Assembly: GCA_029268225.1 (NCBI GenBank)
Contig: JAJUGJ010000003.1
Span: forward strand, 1-64,000
Source: Burkholderiales bacterium
GTDB lineage: Bacteria; Pseudomonadota; Gammaproteobacteria; Burkholderiales; Burkholderiaceae_C
Length of the DNA: 64,000 nucleotides
Reading direction: 5' to 3'
The translations under genes were made by a program, and so were the position numbers. The number at the start of each line of letters is the position of its first letter. Within the stretch, counting starts at the first letter, position 1. Below are positions 37,083 through 47,428 of this stretch, one piece after another. Below the pieces are notes generated by a model that did no database searches, was not told the DNA's origin, and saw only the letters and a list, made by a program, of their open reading frames with translations.

Positions 37083-37814
37083 ATGGCGGACATGAGCAAT
37101 GAGCACATTCTGTTGATCGACGACGACCTGCGCCTGAGCGCCATGGTGGGCGACTACCTGCGCGGTCATGGCTACGACGTGTCCAACGCCCCGAGTCTGG
37201 CCGCCGGCCGGGAGTTGCTGGCCCGTCAGGCCTTCGATGCGCTGGTGCTCGACCTCATGCTGCCTGACGGCGACGGGCTCGATCTCTGCAAGGAGTTGCG
37301 GGCCTCGCCGCGACACCGGCATCTGCCCCTGCTGATGCTCAGCGCGCGTGGTGAGCCCACCGACCGCATCGTCGGCCTCGAAGTGGGCGCCGACGACTAC
37401 CTGCCCAAACCTTTCGAACCCCGCGAATTGTTGGCCCGAATCCGAGCTTTGTTGCGCCGGGCCGCTCAGTCGTCCGACGACGGCGACGACGTGCTGCGTT
37501 TCGGCCGGCTTGAAGTGGACAACGGGCTGCGTCAGGCGCGTCTGGATGGCCAGTCCTGCGACCTGACGTCTTACCAGTTCGACCTCCTGCACGTGCTGGC
37601 CCAGCACCCGGGGCGCGTGATGAGCCGCGACCAGATCATGGATGCCCTCAAGGGCCACCCACTGGAAGCCTTTGACCGCTCCATCGACGTCCACATCTCG
37701 CGCATCCGCGCCGCCATCGAGGACGATCCCAAGGAGCCGCGCCGCATCCTCACCGTCCGTGGTGTGGGCTATGTGTTTGCCAAGAAGCAGGACGCTGACA
37801 CCGGGGCCGCATGA
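37083..37814 (+). CDS. OmpR/CpxR-family response regulator
   Basis: A 243-residue DNA-binding response regulator. The receiver domain carries the acidic pocket LIDDD, the phospho-acceptor Asp in LVLDLMLPDGDG and the conserved Lys in LPKPFEPREL. A winged-helix domain follows (about 140-235, ending RRILTVRGVGYVF). The ATG at 37083 is used (37092 is an alternative); the frame extends upstream without conservation. It overlaps the sensor kinase by ATGA. With the Spy/CpxP-like gene upstream, the unit resembles cpxP-cpxR-cpxA, an envelope-stress system. Confidence 0.93.
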   Translation: MADMSNEHILLIDDDLRLSAMVGDYLRGHGYDVSNAPSLAAGRELLARQAFDALVLDLMLPDGDGLDLCKELRASPRHRHLPLLMLSARGEPTDRIVGLEVGADDYLPKPFEPRELLARIRALLRRAAQSSDDGDDVLRFGRLEVDNGLRQARLDGQSCDLTSYQFDLLHVLAQHPGRVMSRDQIMDALKGHPLEAFDRSIDVHISRIRAAIEDDPKEPRRILTVRGVGYVFAKKQDADTGAA

Positions 37815-39214
37815 AAACCCTGGCGCTGCGCATTTACCTGACCGTCGTCGCGGTCCTGTTGATCTTTGCGCTCATCACCGGTTGGCTGGCCCAGCACAAC
37901 CTTGAACACGAACGCACCGTGGTCCAGAGCCAGTCGGCCTGGACCGAGCGCGCGGCCGCCTGGGGCGAGTTGCTGGAAAACAGCCTGCCGCCGGTCACCG
38001 CTCCTCAAGCGTTGCAGGCCCAGGTCTTTCTCGATTGGGCTGACCGCTTGCGCCTTCCGATGGCCCTGGAGTCTCCCGAAGGCGAGCGCATCGCCACCTC
38101 CAGTTTGTTGCAGGAGCGCCTGCGTCTGGCGGGAGAGCACCGTCCGGTGTTGCACCGCGTTCAGCTCTCGGACGGGCGCAGCCTTTGGATGGCCAAGCGC
38201 CTGGCTCGTGGCCCGCGTCAGCACCCCGGTGGGGCTTCCTTGCCAGCGGGGCTGTCACCGCCTGACGCACCGCCAGGCTCCATCCAGCCTTGGCTGGAGC
38301 CGCTGTCGCCCATGCTGCCCCCTTGGCTGGCACACGGTGCGCCCGCCCTCATCCTGTCCCTGATCCTCCTGTTTGTGGCGGTGGCCGTGAGCGCCTGGCC
38401 GGTGGCCCACCACCTGACGCGGCGTCTGCAGGCTTTGCGTCGCGGCGTGGAGATGTTCGGCGCCGGGGAGTTGCACCACCGTGTCGCCGTGGAAGGGCGC
38501 GATGAGGTGGCGACCCTGGCACGCAGTTTCAACGAAGCCGCCCAGCGCATCGAAGACCTGGTGACGTCCAATCGCAGCCTGCTGGCCAATGCCAGCCATG
38601 AGCTGCGCTCGCCACTGGCGCGGCTGAAAATGGCCGTGTCCATCATGGCCGACCTGCCACCTGAGCGCGCGGCCCAGATCAAGGATGAAATCCATCAGGA
38701 CATCCGCGAGCTGGATGCGCTGGTGGAAGAGGTGCTGCTGGCCAGTCGCATCGACGCACGACAAACCATCGATCGCGGTCCGGTGGACCTGGTGGGGCTG
38801 ATGGTGGAAGAGGCCAGCCGTGTGGGGGCGGAAGTCGATGTGACCGAAGGCTTTCCGACCCAGCCATACCTGGGGGACGAGCGCTTGCTGCGCCGCGCGG
38901 CACGCAACCTGCTGGAGAACGCACGTCGTTACGGTGGGGCGGATGTTCAGGTGGAACTCAGCCACGACCCCGCCTACATCTTCCTGCGTGTGAATGACCG
39001 CGGACCCGGCGTGCCGCCGGATCAGCGCGAGCGCATTTTCGAGCCCTTCTACCGTCTGCCAGGTCATGCCGAGCATGCCGGCGGTGTGGGTCTGGGGCTC
39101 AGCCTGGTGCGCCAGATTGCCGCCAAGCATGGCGGCCAGGTACGCTGCGAAGCCCGCGAGGGCGGGGGCAGCTGTTTCGTGATCCAGCTGCCCAAGACCC
39201 CTCCCGGGGTCTGA
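37811..39214 (+). CDS. Sensor histidine kinase, CpxA/EnvZ-like
   Basis: A 467-residue membrane kinase. One N-terminal transmembrane helix (about 8-27), a periplasmic sensor of about 145 residues and a second helix (about 178-198) are followed by a HAMP segment and a HisKA domain with the phospho-His in NASHELRSPLARLK. The ATPase domain has RNLLENARRYGG (N box), DRGPGVPPDQRERIFEPFYR (G1/F) and GVGLGLSLVRQIA (G2). It overlaps the response regulator start-stop and is predicted to phosphorylate it. The periplasmic domain is not recognisable by name. Confidence 0.94.
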   Translation: MKTLALRIYLTVVAVLLIFALITGWLAQHNLEHERTVVQSQSAWTERAAAWGELLENSLPPVTAPQALQAQVFLDWADRLRLPMALESPEGERIATSSLLQERLRLAGEHRPVLHRVQLSDGRSLWMAKRLARGPRQHPGGASLPAGLSPPDAPPGSIQPWLEPLSPMLPPWLAHGAPALILSLILLFVAVAVSAWPVAHHLTRRLQALRRGVEMFGAGELHHRVAVEGRDEVATLARSFNEAAQRIEDLVTSNRSLLANASHELRSPLARLKMAVSIMADLPPERAAQIKDEIHQDIRELDALVEEVLLASRIDARQTIDRGPVDLVGLMVEEASRVGAEVDVTEGFPTQPYLGDERLLRRAARNLLENARRYGGADVQVELSHDPAYIFLRVNDRGPGVPPDQRERIFEPFYRLPGHAEHAGGVGLGLSLVRQIAAKHGGQVRCEAREGGGSCFVIQLPKTPPGV

Positions 39215-39233
39215 GCAGCCTGATGCCGCAAGG

Positions 39234-40559
39234 TCAGCCCTTGCGGCCGATGCTCTCGTACACCAAGCCCGCCTTTTGAACGAGGCTGGGCTCGTACAGG
39301 TTGCGGCCGTCGAAGATGGTGGGCGTCTTGAGCGTGGCCTTGATGCGGTCGAAGTCCGGGCTGCGGAATTCCTTCCACTCGGTCACGATCACCAGGGCAT
39401 CGGCACCGTCCAGAGCGGCCATCGGGTTCTCGGCGTAACGCAGGCGGGGTTCGTCGCCGAAGATGCGACGGGCTTCGTCCATGGCCACAGGGTCGTAGGC
39501 GGTCACGGTGGCGCCACGCTCGAACAGCTCAGCCAGCACCACACGGCTGGTGGCTTCACGCATGTCATCGGTGTTGGGCTTGAAGGCCAGGCCCCACAAG
39601 GCAAAGTGCTTGCCCTTGAGGTCTTCACCAAAGCGGCGCGTCACCTTCTCGACCAGCACATGCTTTTGGCGGTCGTTGGCCGCTTCCACGGCCTTGAGCA
39701 CCAGCAATTCCTGGCCTTCGTCGCTGGCGGTCTTGATCAACGCCTTCACGTCTTTCGGGAAGCAGCTGCCACCGTAGCCGCAACCGGCGTACAGGAAGTG
39801 CGTGCCGATGCGGGGGTCGGAGCCGATGCCCACGCGCACCGCTTCGATGTCTGCGCCCATCTTCTCGGCCAGCAGGGCCAGCTCGTTCATGAAGCTGATG
39901 CGGGTTGCCAGCATGGCATTGGCAGCGTACTTGGTCAGCTCGGCGCTGCGCACGTCCATCACCACCAGGCGTTCGTGGTTGCGCTGGAAGGGCGCGTACA
40001 GCGCGCGCATCAGCAAAATGGCCTGCTCGTCGTCGGCACCCACCACGATGCGGTCGGGACGCATGAAGTCTTCCACCGCCGCGCCTTCTTTCAGGAACTC
40101 GGGGTTCGAGACCACAGCAAACTGGGCATCGCTGTTGCGCTTGGCCAGTTCATCGGCCACGGCGGCACGCACCTTGTCGGCCGTGCCCACTGGCACCGTG
40201 CTCTTGTCGACGATGACCTTGTAGTCCGTCATCAGGCGGCCGATGTTGCGGGCAGCGGCGAGCACGTACTGCAGGTCGGCCGAGCCATCTTCATCGGGTG
40301 GTGTGCCCACGGCGATGAACTGGATGGTGCCGTGCGCCACCGCACGGGCCACATCGGTGGTGAAGTGCAGGCGGCCCGCCTTCACATTGCGCGCCACCAC
40401 CAGGTCCAGACCGGGTTCGTGGATGGGGATGCCGCCATTTTCCAGGATCTCGATCTTGCGCGGGTCGACGTCCAGGCACAGCACGTCATTGCCCATTTCG
40501 GCCAGACAGGCGCCTGTGACCAGGCCGACATAACCGGTGCCAACAACGGAAACTTTCAT
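39234..40559 (-). CDS. ugd: UDP-glucose 6-dehydrogenase
   Basis: Oxidises UDP-glucose to UDP-glucuronate with two NAD+. The 441-residue protein has the N-terminal Rossmann motif [19 protein letters not shown], the catalytic Cys in [12 protein letters not shown] and the [18 protein letters not shown] segment of the C-terminal domain. The UDP-glucuronate can feed the 4-epimerase encoded 67 bases upstream in the same direction, and together they open the exopolysaccharide region. It ends 20 bases from the convergent sensor kinase gene. Confidence 0.97.
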   Translation of the reverse strand: MKVSVVGTGYVGLVTGACLAEMGNDVLCLDVDPRKIEILENGGIPIHEPGLDLVVARNVKAGRLHFTTDVARAVAHGTIQFIAVGTPPDEDGSADLQYVLAAARNIGRLMTDYKVIVDKSTVPVGTADKVRAAVADELAKRNSDAQFAVVSNPEFLKEGAAVEDFMRPDRIVVGADDEQAILLMRALYAPFQRNHERLVVMDVRSAELTKYAANAMLATRISFMNELALLAEKMGADIEAVRVGIGSDPRIGTHFLYAGCGYGGSCFPKDVKALIKTASDEGQELLVLKAVEAANDRQKHVLVEKVTRRFGEDLKGKHFALWGLAFKPNTDDMREATSRVVLAELFERGATVTAYDPVAMDEARRIFGDEPRLRYAENPMAALDGADALVIVTEWKEFRSPDFDRIKATLKTPTIFDGRNLYEPSLVQKAGLVYESIGRKG

Positions 40560-40626
40560 GATGGGATGCTCTCTTGGATTGAATAGGGTGTGTGGAGCCG
40601 AGGCGGGTGCGGGTTCACGCGTGGCG

Positions 40627-41643
40627 TCAAGCGTGGTACTGACGGTACCAGGCCACGAAGCGGCGTACCCCCTCGCTCAGGTCCACCTGAGGCTGCTGGC
40701 CCGTCCACTCTGCCAGGGCGCTGACATCGGCGTAGGTGGCAGCGACGTCACCGGGGGCCATGGGTTGCAGGTCTTTCTGGGCCTGAACACCCAGGGCCTC
40801 TTCCAGGGTGCCGATGAAGTCCAGCAGGGGCACCGGCTCGCTGCGGCCGATGTTGAACACCTTGTACGGCGCCCATGAACCAGCGGCCGAAGGTTCGGTG
40901 CGGTTGAAGTCGGGGTCGGCTACCGGCGGTCGGTCCAGCGTGGCCACCACACCGCGCACGATGTCGTCGATGTAGGTGAAGTCGCGCGTCATCTGCCCGT
41001 GGTTGAACACCTTGATGGGCTCGCCCGCCAGAATGGCGCGGGTGAACAGCATCGGGGCCATGTCCGGGCGCCCCCACGGGCCGTAGACCGTGAAAAAGCG
41101 CAGACCGGTGGTCGGCAGGCCGTACAGATGGCTGTAAGTGTGCGCCATCAGCTCATTGGCCTTCTTGGTGGCCGCGTACAGGCTGACGGGGTGGTCGACG
41201 GTGTCGGTCTCGGCAAACGGCATCTTGACGTTGCCGCCGTATACGCTGGAGCTGCTCGCGTACACCAGGTGCGCGGTTGCGTGGTGGCGACAGGCCTCCA
41301 GGATGTTGACAAAGCCCACCAGATTCGACTGGGCGTAGGCGTGCGGGTTGGTCAGGGAGTAGCGCACGCCCGCTTGCGCGGCCAGGTGCACGACCCCGTC
41401 GAAGCGCTCGCGGGTGAACAGGGCCTGCAGGGCCGCGTTATCGGCCACATCCATGCGCTCAAAGCGCCAACGCTCGGCCCCCGCCTGCTTTTGCAGATGG
41501 CTCAGCCGGTCCTGCTTGAGCTGTGGGCTGTAGTAATCGTTGAGGTTGTCGATGCCGACGACCTCATCGCCCCGGGCCAAGAGGGCCTGGGCCACGTGCA
41601 TGCCGATGAAACCTGCGGCACCGGTGACAAGAAATTTGCGCAT
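40627..41643 (-). CDS. UDP-glucuronate 4-epimerase-like NAD-dependent epimerase
   Basis: Interconverts UDP-glucuronate and UDP-galacturonate. The 338-residue extended SDR has [11 protein letters not shown] (7-17), a catalytic Ser cluster in [10 protein letters not shown] and [13 protein letters not shown] with the YxxxK pair. The [15 protein letters not shown] segment is characteristic of uronate epimerases of the CapI/LspL type. It lies between ugd and a nucleotidyltransferase gene on one strand, so the three likely form a sugar-nucleotide operon. Confidence 0.93.
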   Translation of the reverse strand: MRKFLVTGAAGFIGMHVAQALLARGDEVVGIDNLNDYYSPQLKQDRLSHLQKQAGAERWRFERMDVADNAALQALFTRERFDGVVHLAAQAGVRYSLTNPHAYAQSNLVGFVNILEACRHHATAHLVYASSSSVYGGNVKMPFAETDTVDHPVSLYAATKKANELMAHTYSHLYGLPTTGLRFFTVYGPWGRPDMAPMLFTRAILAGEPIKVFNHGQMTRDFTYIDDIVRGVVATLDRPPVADPDFNRTEPSAAGSWAPYKVFNIGRSEPVPLLDFIGTLEEALGVQAQKDLQPMAPGDVAATYADVSALAEWTGQQPQVDLSEGVRRFVAWYRQYHA

Positions 41644-41658
41644 GGCCCGTATTGTCCG

Positions 41659-42762
41659 TCAGGCGCGGGCGTCTCCCCAGCGCAGGCTGGTGCTTTCGTC
41701 GCCCTGGTAGGTGGTGTGGCCGTGTCGGTCCACACAATATTGGGATGAGGCCACCACCTCGTTGAACACCGTGCCTTCGTTGAGGCGGGTGTACTCGAAC
41801 AGCACGCTGCGCACCACCTTGCTGCCCTGACGCAGCAGGCTGCCATGCCCGATCCAAGCAGGGCCCTCGATGGTCACGCCCGGCTCGATGCGGGTGCTCG
41901 AGCCGATGTACACCGGTCCGGTAATGTGGACGCTGTCCCAGTCGATGCGGGTGTTCAGCCCCACCCAGACGCCGGGGCGGACCTCGGTGCCGGGCATCTG
42001 CATCTGGTTGACCTCACCGCGCAGCACCCGCTGGCACACGGCCCAGTAGTCGCTCACCCGACCGATGTCGATCCAGTTGAAGAAGCGGTTTTGGGCGTAG
42101 AAGGGCAGGTGCTTCTCGACCAGCAGGGGGAAGAGTTGGCTGCCGATGTCAAATTCCTGACCCGGTGGCACCAGGTCGATCATGCTCGGCTCGAAGATGT
42201 AGATCCCGGTACTGGCCAAGCGTGAGCGTGCCTCCGAAGGCTTCGGTTTTTCCTGGAACGAGGTGATCCGGCCTTCGGTGTCGGACACGACGATGCCGTA
42301 GTTCTGGACCTGGTCTTCGGGCACCTCCAGAGCGATGACGCTGGCCATCGCCTGCTTGGCGTGGTGCTCGGCCAGGGCGGCTTCGATGTCCAGGTCGATG
42401 ATGGCGTCGCCGCACAGCACCAGGGTCGTTTCGTCAAAAAAGCCGCTGAAATCCTGGATGCGACGCATGCCGCCGGCCGAACCCACGGGGCGCGGCAGGA
42501 TTTCCCCGTGTTCCCGCACGCCTTCGTAGGCGTAACCGATCTGCACGCCCCAGCGGTGGCCATCGCCAAAGTAGTTTTCGATCTTCCAGTGGTTGAACGC
42601 CACGTTGATCATGATCTCCTTGATCCCGTGGCGCGCCAGGTGCTCGATGATGTACTCGAGCACCGGTTTGCCGAGGATGGGCACCATCGGCTTGGGCGTC
42701 TGCTTGGTCAGGGGGCGCACCCGGGTTCCTTGCCCGGCTGCCAGGATCATTGCTTTGGCCAT
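41659..42762 (-). CDS. NDP-sugar nucleotidyltransferase with beta-helix domain
   Basis: A 367-residue enzyme with an N-terminal nucleotidyltransferase domain (AAGQGTRVRPLTKQTPKPM, LCGDAIIDLD, SFQEKPKPSE) and a C-terminal left-handed beta-helix with hexapeptide-like repeats (VHITGPVYIGSSTRIEPGV). Layout and motifs resemble mannose-1-phosphate guanylyltransferases of the GMPP/GCD1 type, which would supply GDP-mannose to Gmd and Fcl further along. Glucose-1-phosphate specificity cannot be excluded. The ATG at 42760-42762 is used, with a GAAGAAG site upstream. It is divergent from rfbB with 182 bases between. Confidence 0.85.
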   Translation of the reverse strand: MAKAMILAAGQGTRVRPLTKQTPKPMVPILGKPVLEYIIEHLARHGIKEIMINVAFNHWKIENYFGDGHRWGVQIGYAYEGVREHGEILPRPVGSAGGMRRIQDFSGFFDETTLVLCGDAIIDLDIEAALAEHHAKQAMASVIALEVPEDQVQNYGIVVSDTEGRITSFQEKPKPSEARSRLASTGIYIFEPSMIDLVPPGQEFDIGSQLFPLLVEKHLPFYAQNRFFNWIDIGRVSDYWAVCQRVLRGEVNQMQMPGTEVRPGVWVGLNTRIDWDSVHITGPVYIGSSTRIEPGVTIEGPAWIGHGSLLRQGSKVVRSVLFEYTRLNEGTVFNEVVASSQYCVDRHGHTTYQGDESTSLRWGDARA

Positions 42763-42944
42763 GTGGACTTCTTCACGCGTGTGGCGTTGCTGGTGTAGCC
42801 GTACATGATGCAGCAAATGAATTGAGGCGCAGTGACGATCGGGTGGCGAGTCCCCCGTTGGAGGGGCCCCGGGACCGTCCACGTCACCGTGAAGAGGGGT
42901 GTCTCCTTGCATAATCTGCCCCATCTCTCGTTCTAGGACCCAGG

Positions 42945-44027
42945 ATGATCCTCATCACAGGCGGCGCCGGCTTCATCGGCGGCAATTTTGTGCACCACTG
43001 GTTTGAGCGCTGCGCGCGCCTGGGCTTGCCTGAAGAGTCCGTGGTGGTCTTCGACAAGCTGACCTACGCAGGCAACCCGCACACGATTGGCGAGCACCTG
43101 CAGGCCGGTCGTGCCACCCTGGTGCAGGCCGACATCGCCGACCGCGAGGCCGTGCGCCAGGCGCTGGCCACCCACAGCCCCCGCGCGATCCTGCACTTCG
43201 CCGCCGAGAGCCATGTTGACCGCTCCATCCACGGCCCGGGCGAGTTCATCCACACCAATATGGTGGGCACCTTCAGCCTGCTCGAAGAGGCGCGGGCCTA
43301 CTGGGGGGGCCTAGAGGGGGCGGACAAGGAGGCCTTTCGCTTCCTGCACGTCTCCACCGACGAGGTCTACGGTTCGCTCAGCGACACCGATCCAGCCTTC
43401 AGCGAAACCACGCCCTACGCGCCCAACAGCCCGTACTCGGCCAGCAAGGCCGGCAGCGATCACCTGGTGCGGGCCTACCATCACACCTACGGCTTCCCCA
43501 CGCTGACGACCAACTGCAGCAACAACTACGGGCCGTACCACTTCCCGGAAAAGCTCATCCCGCTGATGATCCTCAACGCGCTGGATGGCAAGCCGCTGCC
43601 GGTCTACGGCGACGGCCTCAACATCCGCGACTGGCTGTATGTGCGCGACCATTGCGAGGCGATCTGCCAGGTGCTGGAGAAGGGCCGTCTGGGCGAGACC
43701 TACAACGTGGGTGGCATCAACGAGATCAAGAACATCGACGTGGTGACCACCATCTGCCGCAAGCTCGACGCGCTGCGTCCACGAGTCGATGGCCAGCCCT
43801 ATGAGAGCCTGATCACCTACGTCAAGGACCGTCCCGGTCACGACCGTCGCTATGCGATCGATCCGACCAAGATCCAGCGGGAGATTGGCTGGAAGCCGGC
43901 CGAGACTTTCGAATCGGGCATCAACAAGACGGTGCAATGGTTCCTCGATCACACGGCATGGATCGACACCGTGCGCTCGGGTGCCTACCGCGACTGGATC
44001 GCCCAGAACTACGCGGAGCGCGCATGA
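42945..44027 (+). CDS. rfbB: dTDP-glucose 4,6-dehydratase
   Basis: Second step of dTDP-L-rhamnose synthesis. The 360-residue extended SDR has [11 protein letters not shown] (residues 6-16), the [12 protein letters not shown] segment, [11 protein letters not shown] with the catalytic Asp-Glu pair, and [15 protein letters not shown] with YxxxK. It is the first gene of a tight rfbBDAC set and overlaps rfbD by ATGA. The gene order B-D-A-C is common in proteobacterial O-antigen and exopolysaccharide loci. Confidence 0.97.
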   Translation: MILITGGAGFIGGNFVHHWFERCARLGLPEESVVVFDKLTYAGNPHTIGEHLQAGRATLVQADIADREAVRQALATHSPRAILHFAAESHVDRSIHGPGEFIHTNMVGTFSLLEEARAYWGGLEGADKEAFRFLHVSTDEVYGSLSDTDPAFSETTPYAPNSPYSASKAGSDHLVRAYHHTYGFPTLTTNCSNNYGPYHFPEKLIPLMILNALDGKPLPVYGDGLNIRDWLYVRDHCEAICQVLEKGRLGETYNVGGINEIKNIDVVTTICRKLDALRPRVDGQPYESLITYVKDRPGHDRRYAIDPTKIQREIGWKPAETFESGINKTVQWFLDHTAWIDTVRSGAYRDWIAQNYAERA

Positions 44028-44947
44028 ACATCCTGCTGTTGGGCAAAGGCGGGCAGGTCGGCTGGGAGTTACAGCGCGCGCTGAGCACCCTGGGTGCCGT
44101 GACGGCCCTTGGCCACGACACGCTCGGCCCCGTCGCATGTCCGGACCTGCGTGCCGATTTCAGCCAGCCCGAGCAGGTGGCCGCCCTGGTGCGCGCCGTG
44201 CGCCCGGATGTCATCGTCAATGCGGCTGCCCACACCGCCGTGGACAAGGCCGAGAGCGAACCTGAACTGGCCCGTGCCCTCAACGCCACCACACCCGGCC
44301 TGATTGCCCAGGAAGCTGCCCGCTTGGGTGCACTGCTGGTGCACTACAGCACCGACTATGTGTTCGATGGCCGTGGCGACCAGCCTCGCAACGAGACGGC
44401 GCCCACGGGCCCCTTGAGCGTGTACGGTCAGACCAAGCTGCAAGGCGAGCAGGCCATCCAGGCCAGCGGGTGTCGGCACCTGATCTTCCGCACCAGTTGG
44501 GTCTATGGCGCGCGGGGCGGCAACTTTGCCAAGACCATGTTGCGCCTGGCGTCTGAACGCGACCAGCTCAAGGTCATCGCCGACCAGATCGGCGCCCCCA
44601 CCGGCGCCGATCTGCTGGCGGACGTCACCGCCCATGCCGTCCGCACGGTGCAGTCACAGCCTGCTCGTACTGACCTGCTGGGCCTGTATCACCTCGTCGC
44701 TAGCGGTCACACGAACTGGCACGACTACGCCCGCTTTGTCATCGAGTGGGCCCGCGCGCACGGTTTGCCGGTTCGGGTGGCGCCCGAAGCCGTCTTGCCG
44801 ATCCCGACCGCCGAGTACCCGACACCGGCTCAGCGTCCGCTCAATTCGCGCCTCGATACCGCCAAAGTCTGCCAAGCCTTCGGGCTGACCTTGCCGCACT
44901 GGCAGCAGGGCGTTGAGCGCATGCTCATTGAAATCTCAGGGAAGTGA
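44024..44947 (+). CDS. rfbD: dTDP-4-dehydrorhamnose reductase
   Basis: Final reduction to dTDP-L-rhamnose. The 307-residue protein begins [17 protein letters not shown], has [20 protein letters not shown] and the YGQTKLQGE motif with the catalytic Tyr and Lys, and RTSWVYG. The start codon overlaps the rfbB stop. A longer open frame upstream lies inside rfbB and is rejected. rfbA follows after 7 bases. Confidence 0.96.
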   Translation: MNILLLGKGGQVGWELQRALSTLGAVTALGHDTLGPVACPDLRADFSQPEQVAALVRAVRPDVIVNAAAHTAVDKAESEPELARALNATTPGLIAQEAARLGALLVHYSTDYVFDGRGDQPRNETAPTGPLSVYGQTKLQGEQAIQASGCRHLIFRTSWVYGARGGNFAKTMLRLASERDQLKVIADQIGAPTGADLLADVTAHAVRTVQSQPARTDLLGLYHLVASGHTNWHDYARFVIEWARAHGLPVRVAPEAVLPIPTAEYPTPAQRPLNSRLDTAKVCQAFGLTLPHWQQGVERMLIEISGK

Positions 44948-44954
44948 TTCATCC

Positions 44955-45836
44955 ATGAACCGCAAAGGCATCATCCTCGCCGGAGGCTCCGGCACGCGTC
45001 TGCACCCCGCCACCCTGGCCATCAGCAAACAGCTGCTGCCGGTGTACGACAAGCCCATGGTGTACTACCCCCTCAGCACTCTGATGCTGGCCGGTATCCG
45101 CGACATCCTGCTCATCAGCACCCCGCAGGACACGCCGCGCTTCCAGGCCTTGTTTGGTGATGGCAGCCAGTGGGGCCTGAACCTGAGCTACTGTGTGCAG
45201 CCCAGCCCGGATGGCCTGGCACAGGCCTTCATCCTGGGCAAGGACTTCGTCGGCAATCACCCCAGCGCGTTGGTGCTGGGCGACAACATCTACTACGGGC
45301 ACGACCTGCAGCGTCTGCTGCACAACGCCAACAACCAGCCCGCCGGAGCGAGCGTCTTCGCGTACCACGTGCACGACCCCGAGCGCTACGGCGTAGTCGA
45401 GTTCGATGCTCAGCATCGCGCGCTGAGCATCGAAGAAAAGCCCAAGGTACCCAAGAGCAACTACGCGGTCACGGGCTTGTACTTCTACGACCAGCAGGTG
45501 TGCGACATCGCCGCCAGCATCCAGCCCAGCCCGCGCGGTGAGCTGGAGATCACCGACGTCAACGCCGTGTACCTGAAGCAAGGTCAGCTCAGCGTCGAGA
45601 TCATGGGCCGTGGCTACGCCTGGCTCGACACCGGCACGCACGACAGCCTGCTGGAAGCCGGCCAGTTCATCGCCACGCTGGAAAAGCGTCAGGGCCTGAA
45701 AGTGGCCTGCCTGGAAGAAATCGCCTACCGTTCGGGCTGGATCACGGCCGAGCAGGTTGAGAGGCTCGCGCAACCCATGCTCAAGAACGGCTACGGCCAG
45801 TACCTGCTCAAGGTCCTGCGCGACCAGGTTTTCTGA
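44955..45836 (+). CDS. rfbA: Glucose-1-phosphate thymidylyltransferase
   Basis: Activates glucose-1-phosphate with dTTP, the committed step of the dTDP-rhamnose pathway. The 293-residue protein has the nucleotide-binding [20 protein letters not shown] and [16 protein letters not shown] segments, [10 protein letters not shown] and [11 protein letters not shown]. The length and all signature motifs are normal. It is third in the rfbBDAC unit. Confidence 0.97.
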   Translation: MNRKGIILAGGSGTRLHPATLAISKQLLPVYDKPMVYYPLSTLMLAGIRDILLISTPQDTPRFQALFGDGSQWGLNLSYCVQPSPDGLAQAFILGKDFVGNHPSALVLGDNIYYGHDLQRLLHNANNQPAGASVFAYHVHDPERYGVVEFDAQHRALSIEEKPKVPKSNYAVTGLYFYDQQVCDIAASIQPSPRGELEITDVNAVYLKQGQLSVEIMGRGYAWLDTGTHDSLLEAGQFIATLEKRQGLKVACLEEIAYRSGWITAEQVERLAQPMLKNGYGQYLLKVLRDQVF

Positions 45837-45841
45837 ACACC

Positions 45842-46405
45842 ATGAAACTCATTCCCACTCGCATCCCCGACGTCGTGATCGTCGAGCCAGCCGTGTTCGG
45901 CGACGAACGTGGCTGGTTCATGGAAAGCTACCACCACGGCAAGTTCGTCTCAGCCTTGGCCGAGTTGGGCCTGCCCGCGCCGCGTCCCTTCGTGCAGGAC
46001 AACCACTCCTGCAGCAAGGCGGGGGTGTTGCGTGGTCTGCACTATCAGTTGCCGCCTCACCCGCAAGGTAAGCTGGTGCGCGTGACCCAGGGCGCCGCGT
46101 TTGACGTGGCCGTGGACATCCGCAAAGGCTCGCCCACCTATGGTCAGTGGGTGGGTGTGGAGCTGTCGGCCGAGAACAAACGCCAACTGTGGATCCCTGA
46201 GGGTTTCGCGCACGGTTTTGTCTCTCTGCAGGACGACACCCATTTCCTCTACAAGACCACCGATGTGTACGCCAAGGACTGTGAGCGTGCCATTGCATGG
46301 AACGATCCGGACATTGGCATCGATTGGCCTTTGCAGGGGCAGCAGCCTGAGTTGGCGCCCAAGGATGCACAGGCACCCAGGTTGTGTGATGCCGAGACGT
46401 TCTGA
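45842..46405 (+). CDS. rfbC: dTDP-4-dehydrorhamnose 3,5-epimerase
   Basis: Epimerises C3 and C5 of dTDP-4-keto-6-deoxyglucose. The 187-residue cupin has FGDERGWFMESYH, QDNHSCSKAGVLRGLHYQ (active-site His in LRGLHYQ) and IPEGFAHGFVSLQDD. It closes the rhamnose nucleotide set, with the start five bases past the rfbA stop. A flippase-like membrane protein gene follows after 36 bases, so the transcript may continue into the arabinose-like module. Confidence 0.97.
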   Translation: MKLIPTRIPDVVIVEPAVFGDERGWFMESYHHGKFVSALAELGLPAPRPFVQDNHSCSKAGVLRGLHYQLPPHPQGKLVRVTQGAAFDVAVDIRKGSPTYGQWVGVELSAENKRQLWIPEGFAHGFVSLQDDTHFLYKTTDVYAKDCERAIAWNDPDIGIDWPLQGQQPELAPKDAQAPRLCDAETF

Positions 46406-46441
46406 TGCGCGGGCGCACCTGAGCCCTCTGAGCGTGCGAGC

Positions 46442-47413
46442 ATGAGCACGCCCAGTTTGAACACGGGCCTGCGACCGGAGACAGTGCCATGGTGGCGCCG
46501 CCTCCTCGTTTACGGGGTGTTTGCCCTGTTCGCCGCTTGGTGCATCAAGGCTTTCCATCACGACATCGTCCAGATTGACCTGACCCCGCTGCGTGCGGGC
46601 TGGACGGCGGTCGCCATCGCCGCGGCACTGTCTTTGCTGAACTACGCGCTGCGGGTGTGGCGGTGGCGGCTGTACCTGCAGCGACTGGGCCACGATTTGC
46701 CATGGGGCTTCGTGTCACTGACCTTCATGGCAGGTTTTGCTTTCACCTTGTCGCCAGGCAAGCTGGGTGAGATGGTGCGGGCGCGTTACTACCTGCCGCG
46801 CGGCATTCCGGTGTCGGCCGTCAGCGGGGCGTTTTTTGTCGAGCGCCTGTTGGATCTGGCCGTGATGGTTTTGCTGGCCGTCGCCGTGTTGGCCGAGTTG
46901 CAGGCCTACCGGGTGTTCCTGTGGGTGGCCGTGGGCCTCGTGGGGGCGTTGCTGATGGGTGTGGCGCTCGTGCCATGGACCCGAGTGGCCGCACAGTTGA
47001 TGGTGATGCACCAAGGCAAACTGGTCACCGCCTTACGCCCTCTGGTGAACATGTTGGTCAGTGCCCGTCAGTTTCTGGCGCCTGGTTTGCTGTTGGCTGG
47101 CCTGTCGATGGGGTTGATCGCTTGGGGTGCTGAAGCGGTGGGCCTCAAGCTGGTGGCCGATGTGGTGGCGCCCATCGAACTGTCCATTCCGGCGGCGATG
47201 GGCATTTATGCGATTGCCATCATCGTGGGCGCCCTGTCTTTTCTGCCAGGTGGGTTGGGCAGCACGGAAGCCGTGATGGCGGCCCTGCTGTTTGCCCATG
47301 GTTACACCATGCCTCAGGCTATCCTCCTGACCCTGGTGTGCCGTTTGCTGACCCTGTGGCTGGCCGTGTTGATCGGTTGGCTCTGCGTCTGGGCCCTGCG
47401 TGGCAAGACCTGA
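46442..47413 (+). CDS. UPF0104/AglD2-family membrane protein (LPG synthase TM-like)
   Basis: A 323-residue integral membrane protein with about eight hydrophobic helices. The motifs GFAFTLSPGKLGEMVRARY, FFVERLLDLAVMVLL and LSFLPGGLGSTEAVM are typical of the lysylphosphatidylglycerol-synthase transmembrane family (PF03706), found widely in glycolipid and polysaccharide loci. Some members are proposed to move polyprenyl-linked sugars across the membrane. Position directly before the UbiA and DprE-like genes makes a role with a lipid-linked sugar donor attractive, but this is inference. Confidence 0.85.
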   Translation: MSTPSLNTGLRPETVPWWRRLLVYGVFALFAAWCIKAFHHDIVQIDLTPLRAGWTAVAIAAALSLLNYALRVWRWRLYLQRLGHDLPWGFVSLTFMAGFAFTLSPGKLGEMVRARYYLPRGIPVSAVSGAFFVERLLDLAVMVLLAVAVLAELQAYRVFLWVAVGLVGALLMGVALVPWTRVAAQLMVMHQGKLVTALRPLVNMLVSARQFLAPGLLLAGLSMGLIAWGAEAVGLKLVADVVAPIELSIPAAMGIYAIAIIVGALSFLPGGLGSTEAVMAALLFAHGYTMPQAILLTLVCRLLTLWLAVLIGWLCVWALRGKT

Positions 47414-47428
47414 TCGAATGTGTGAGTC

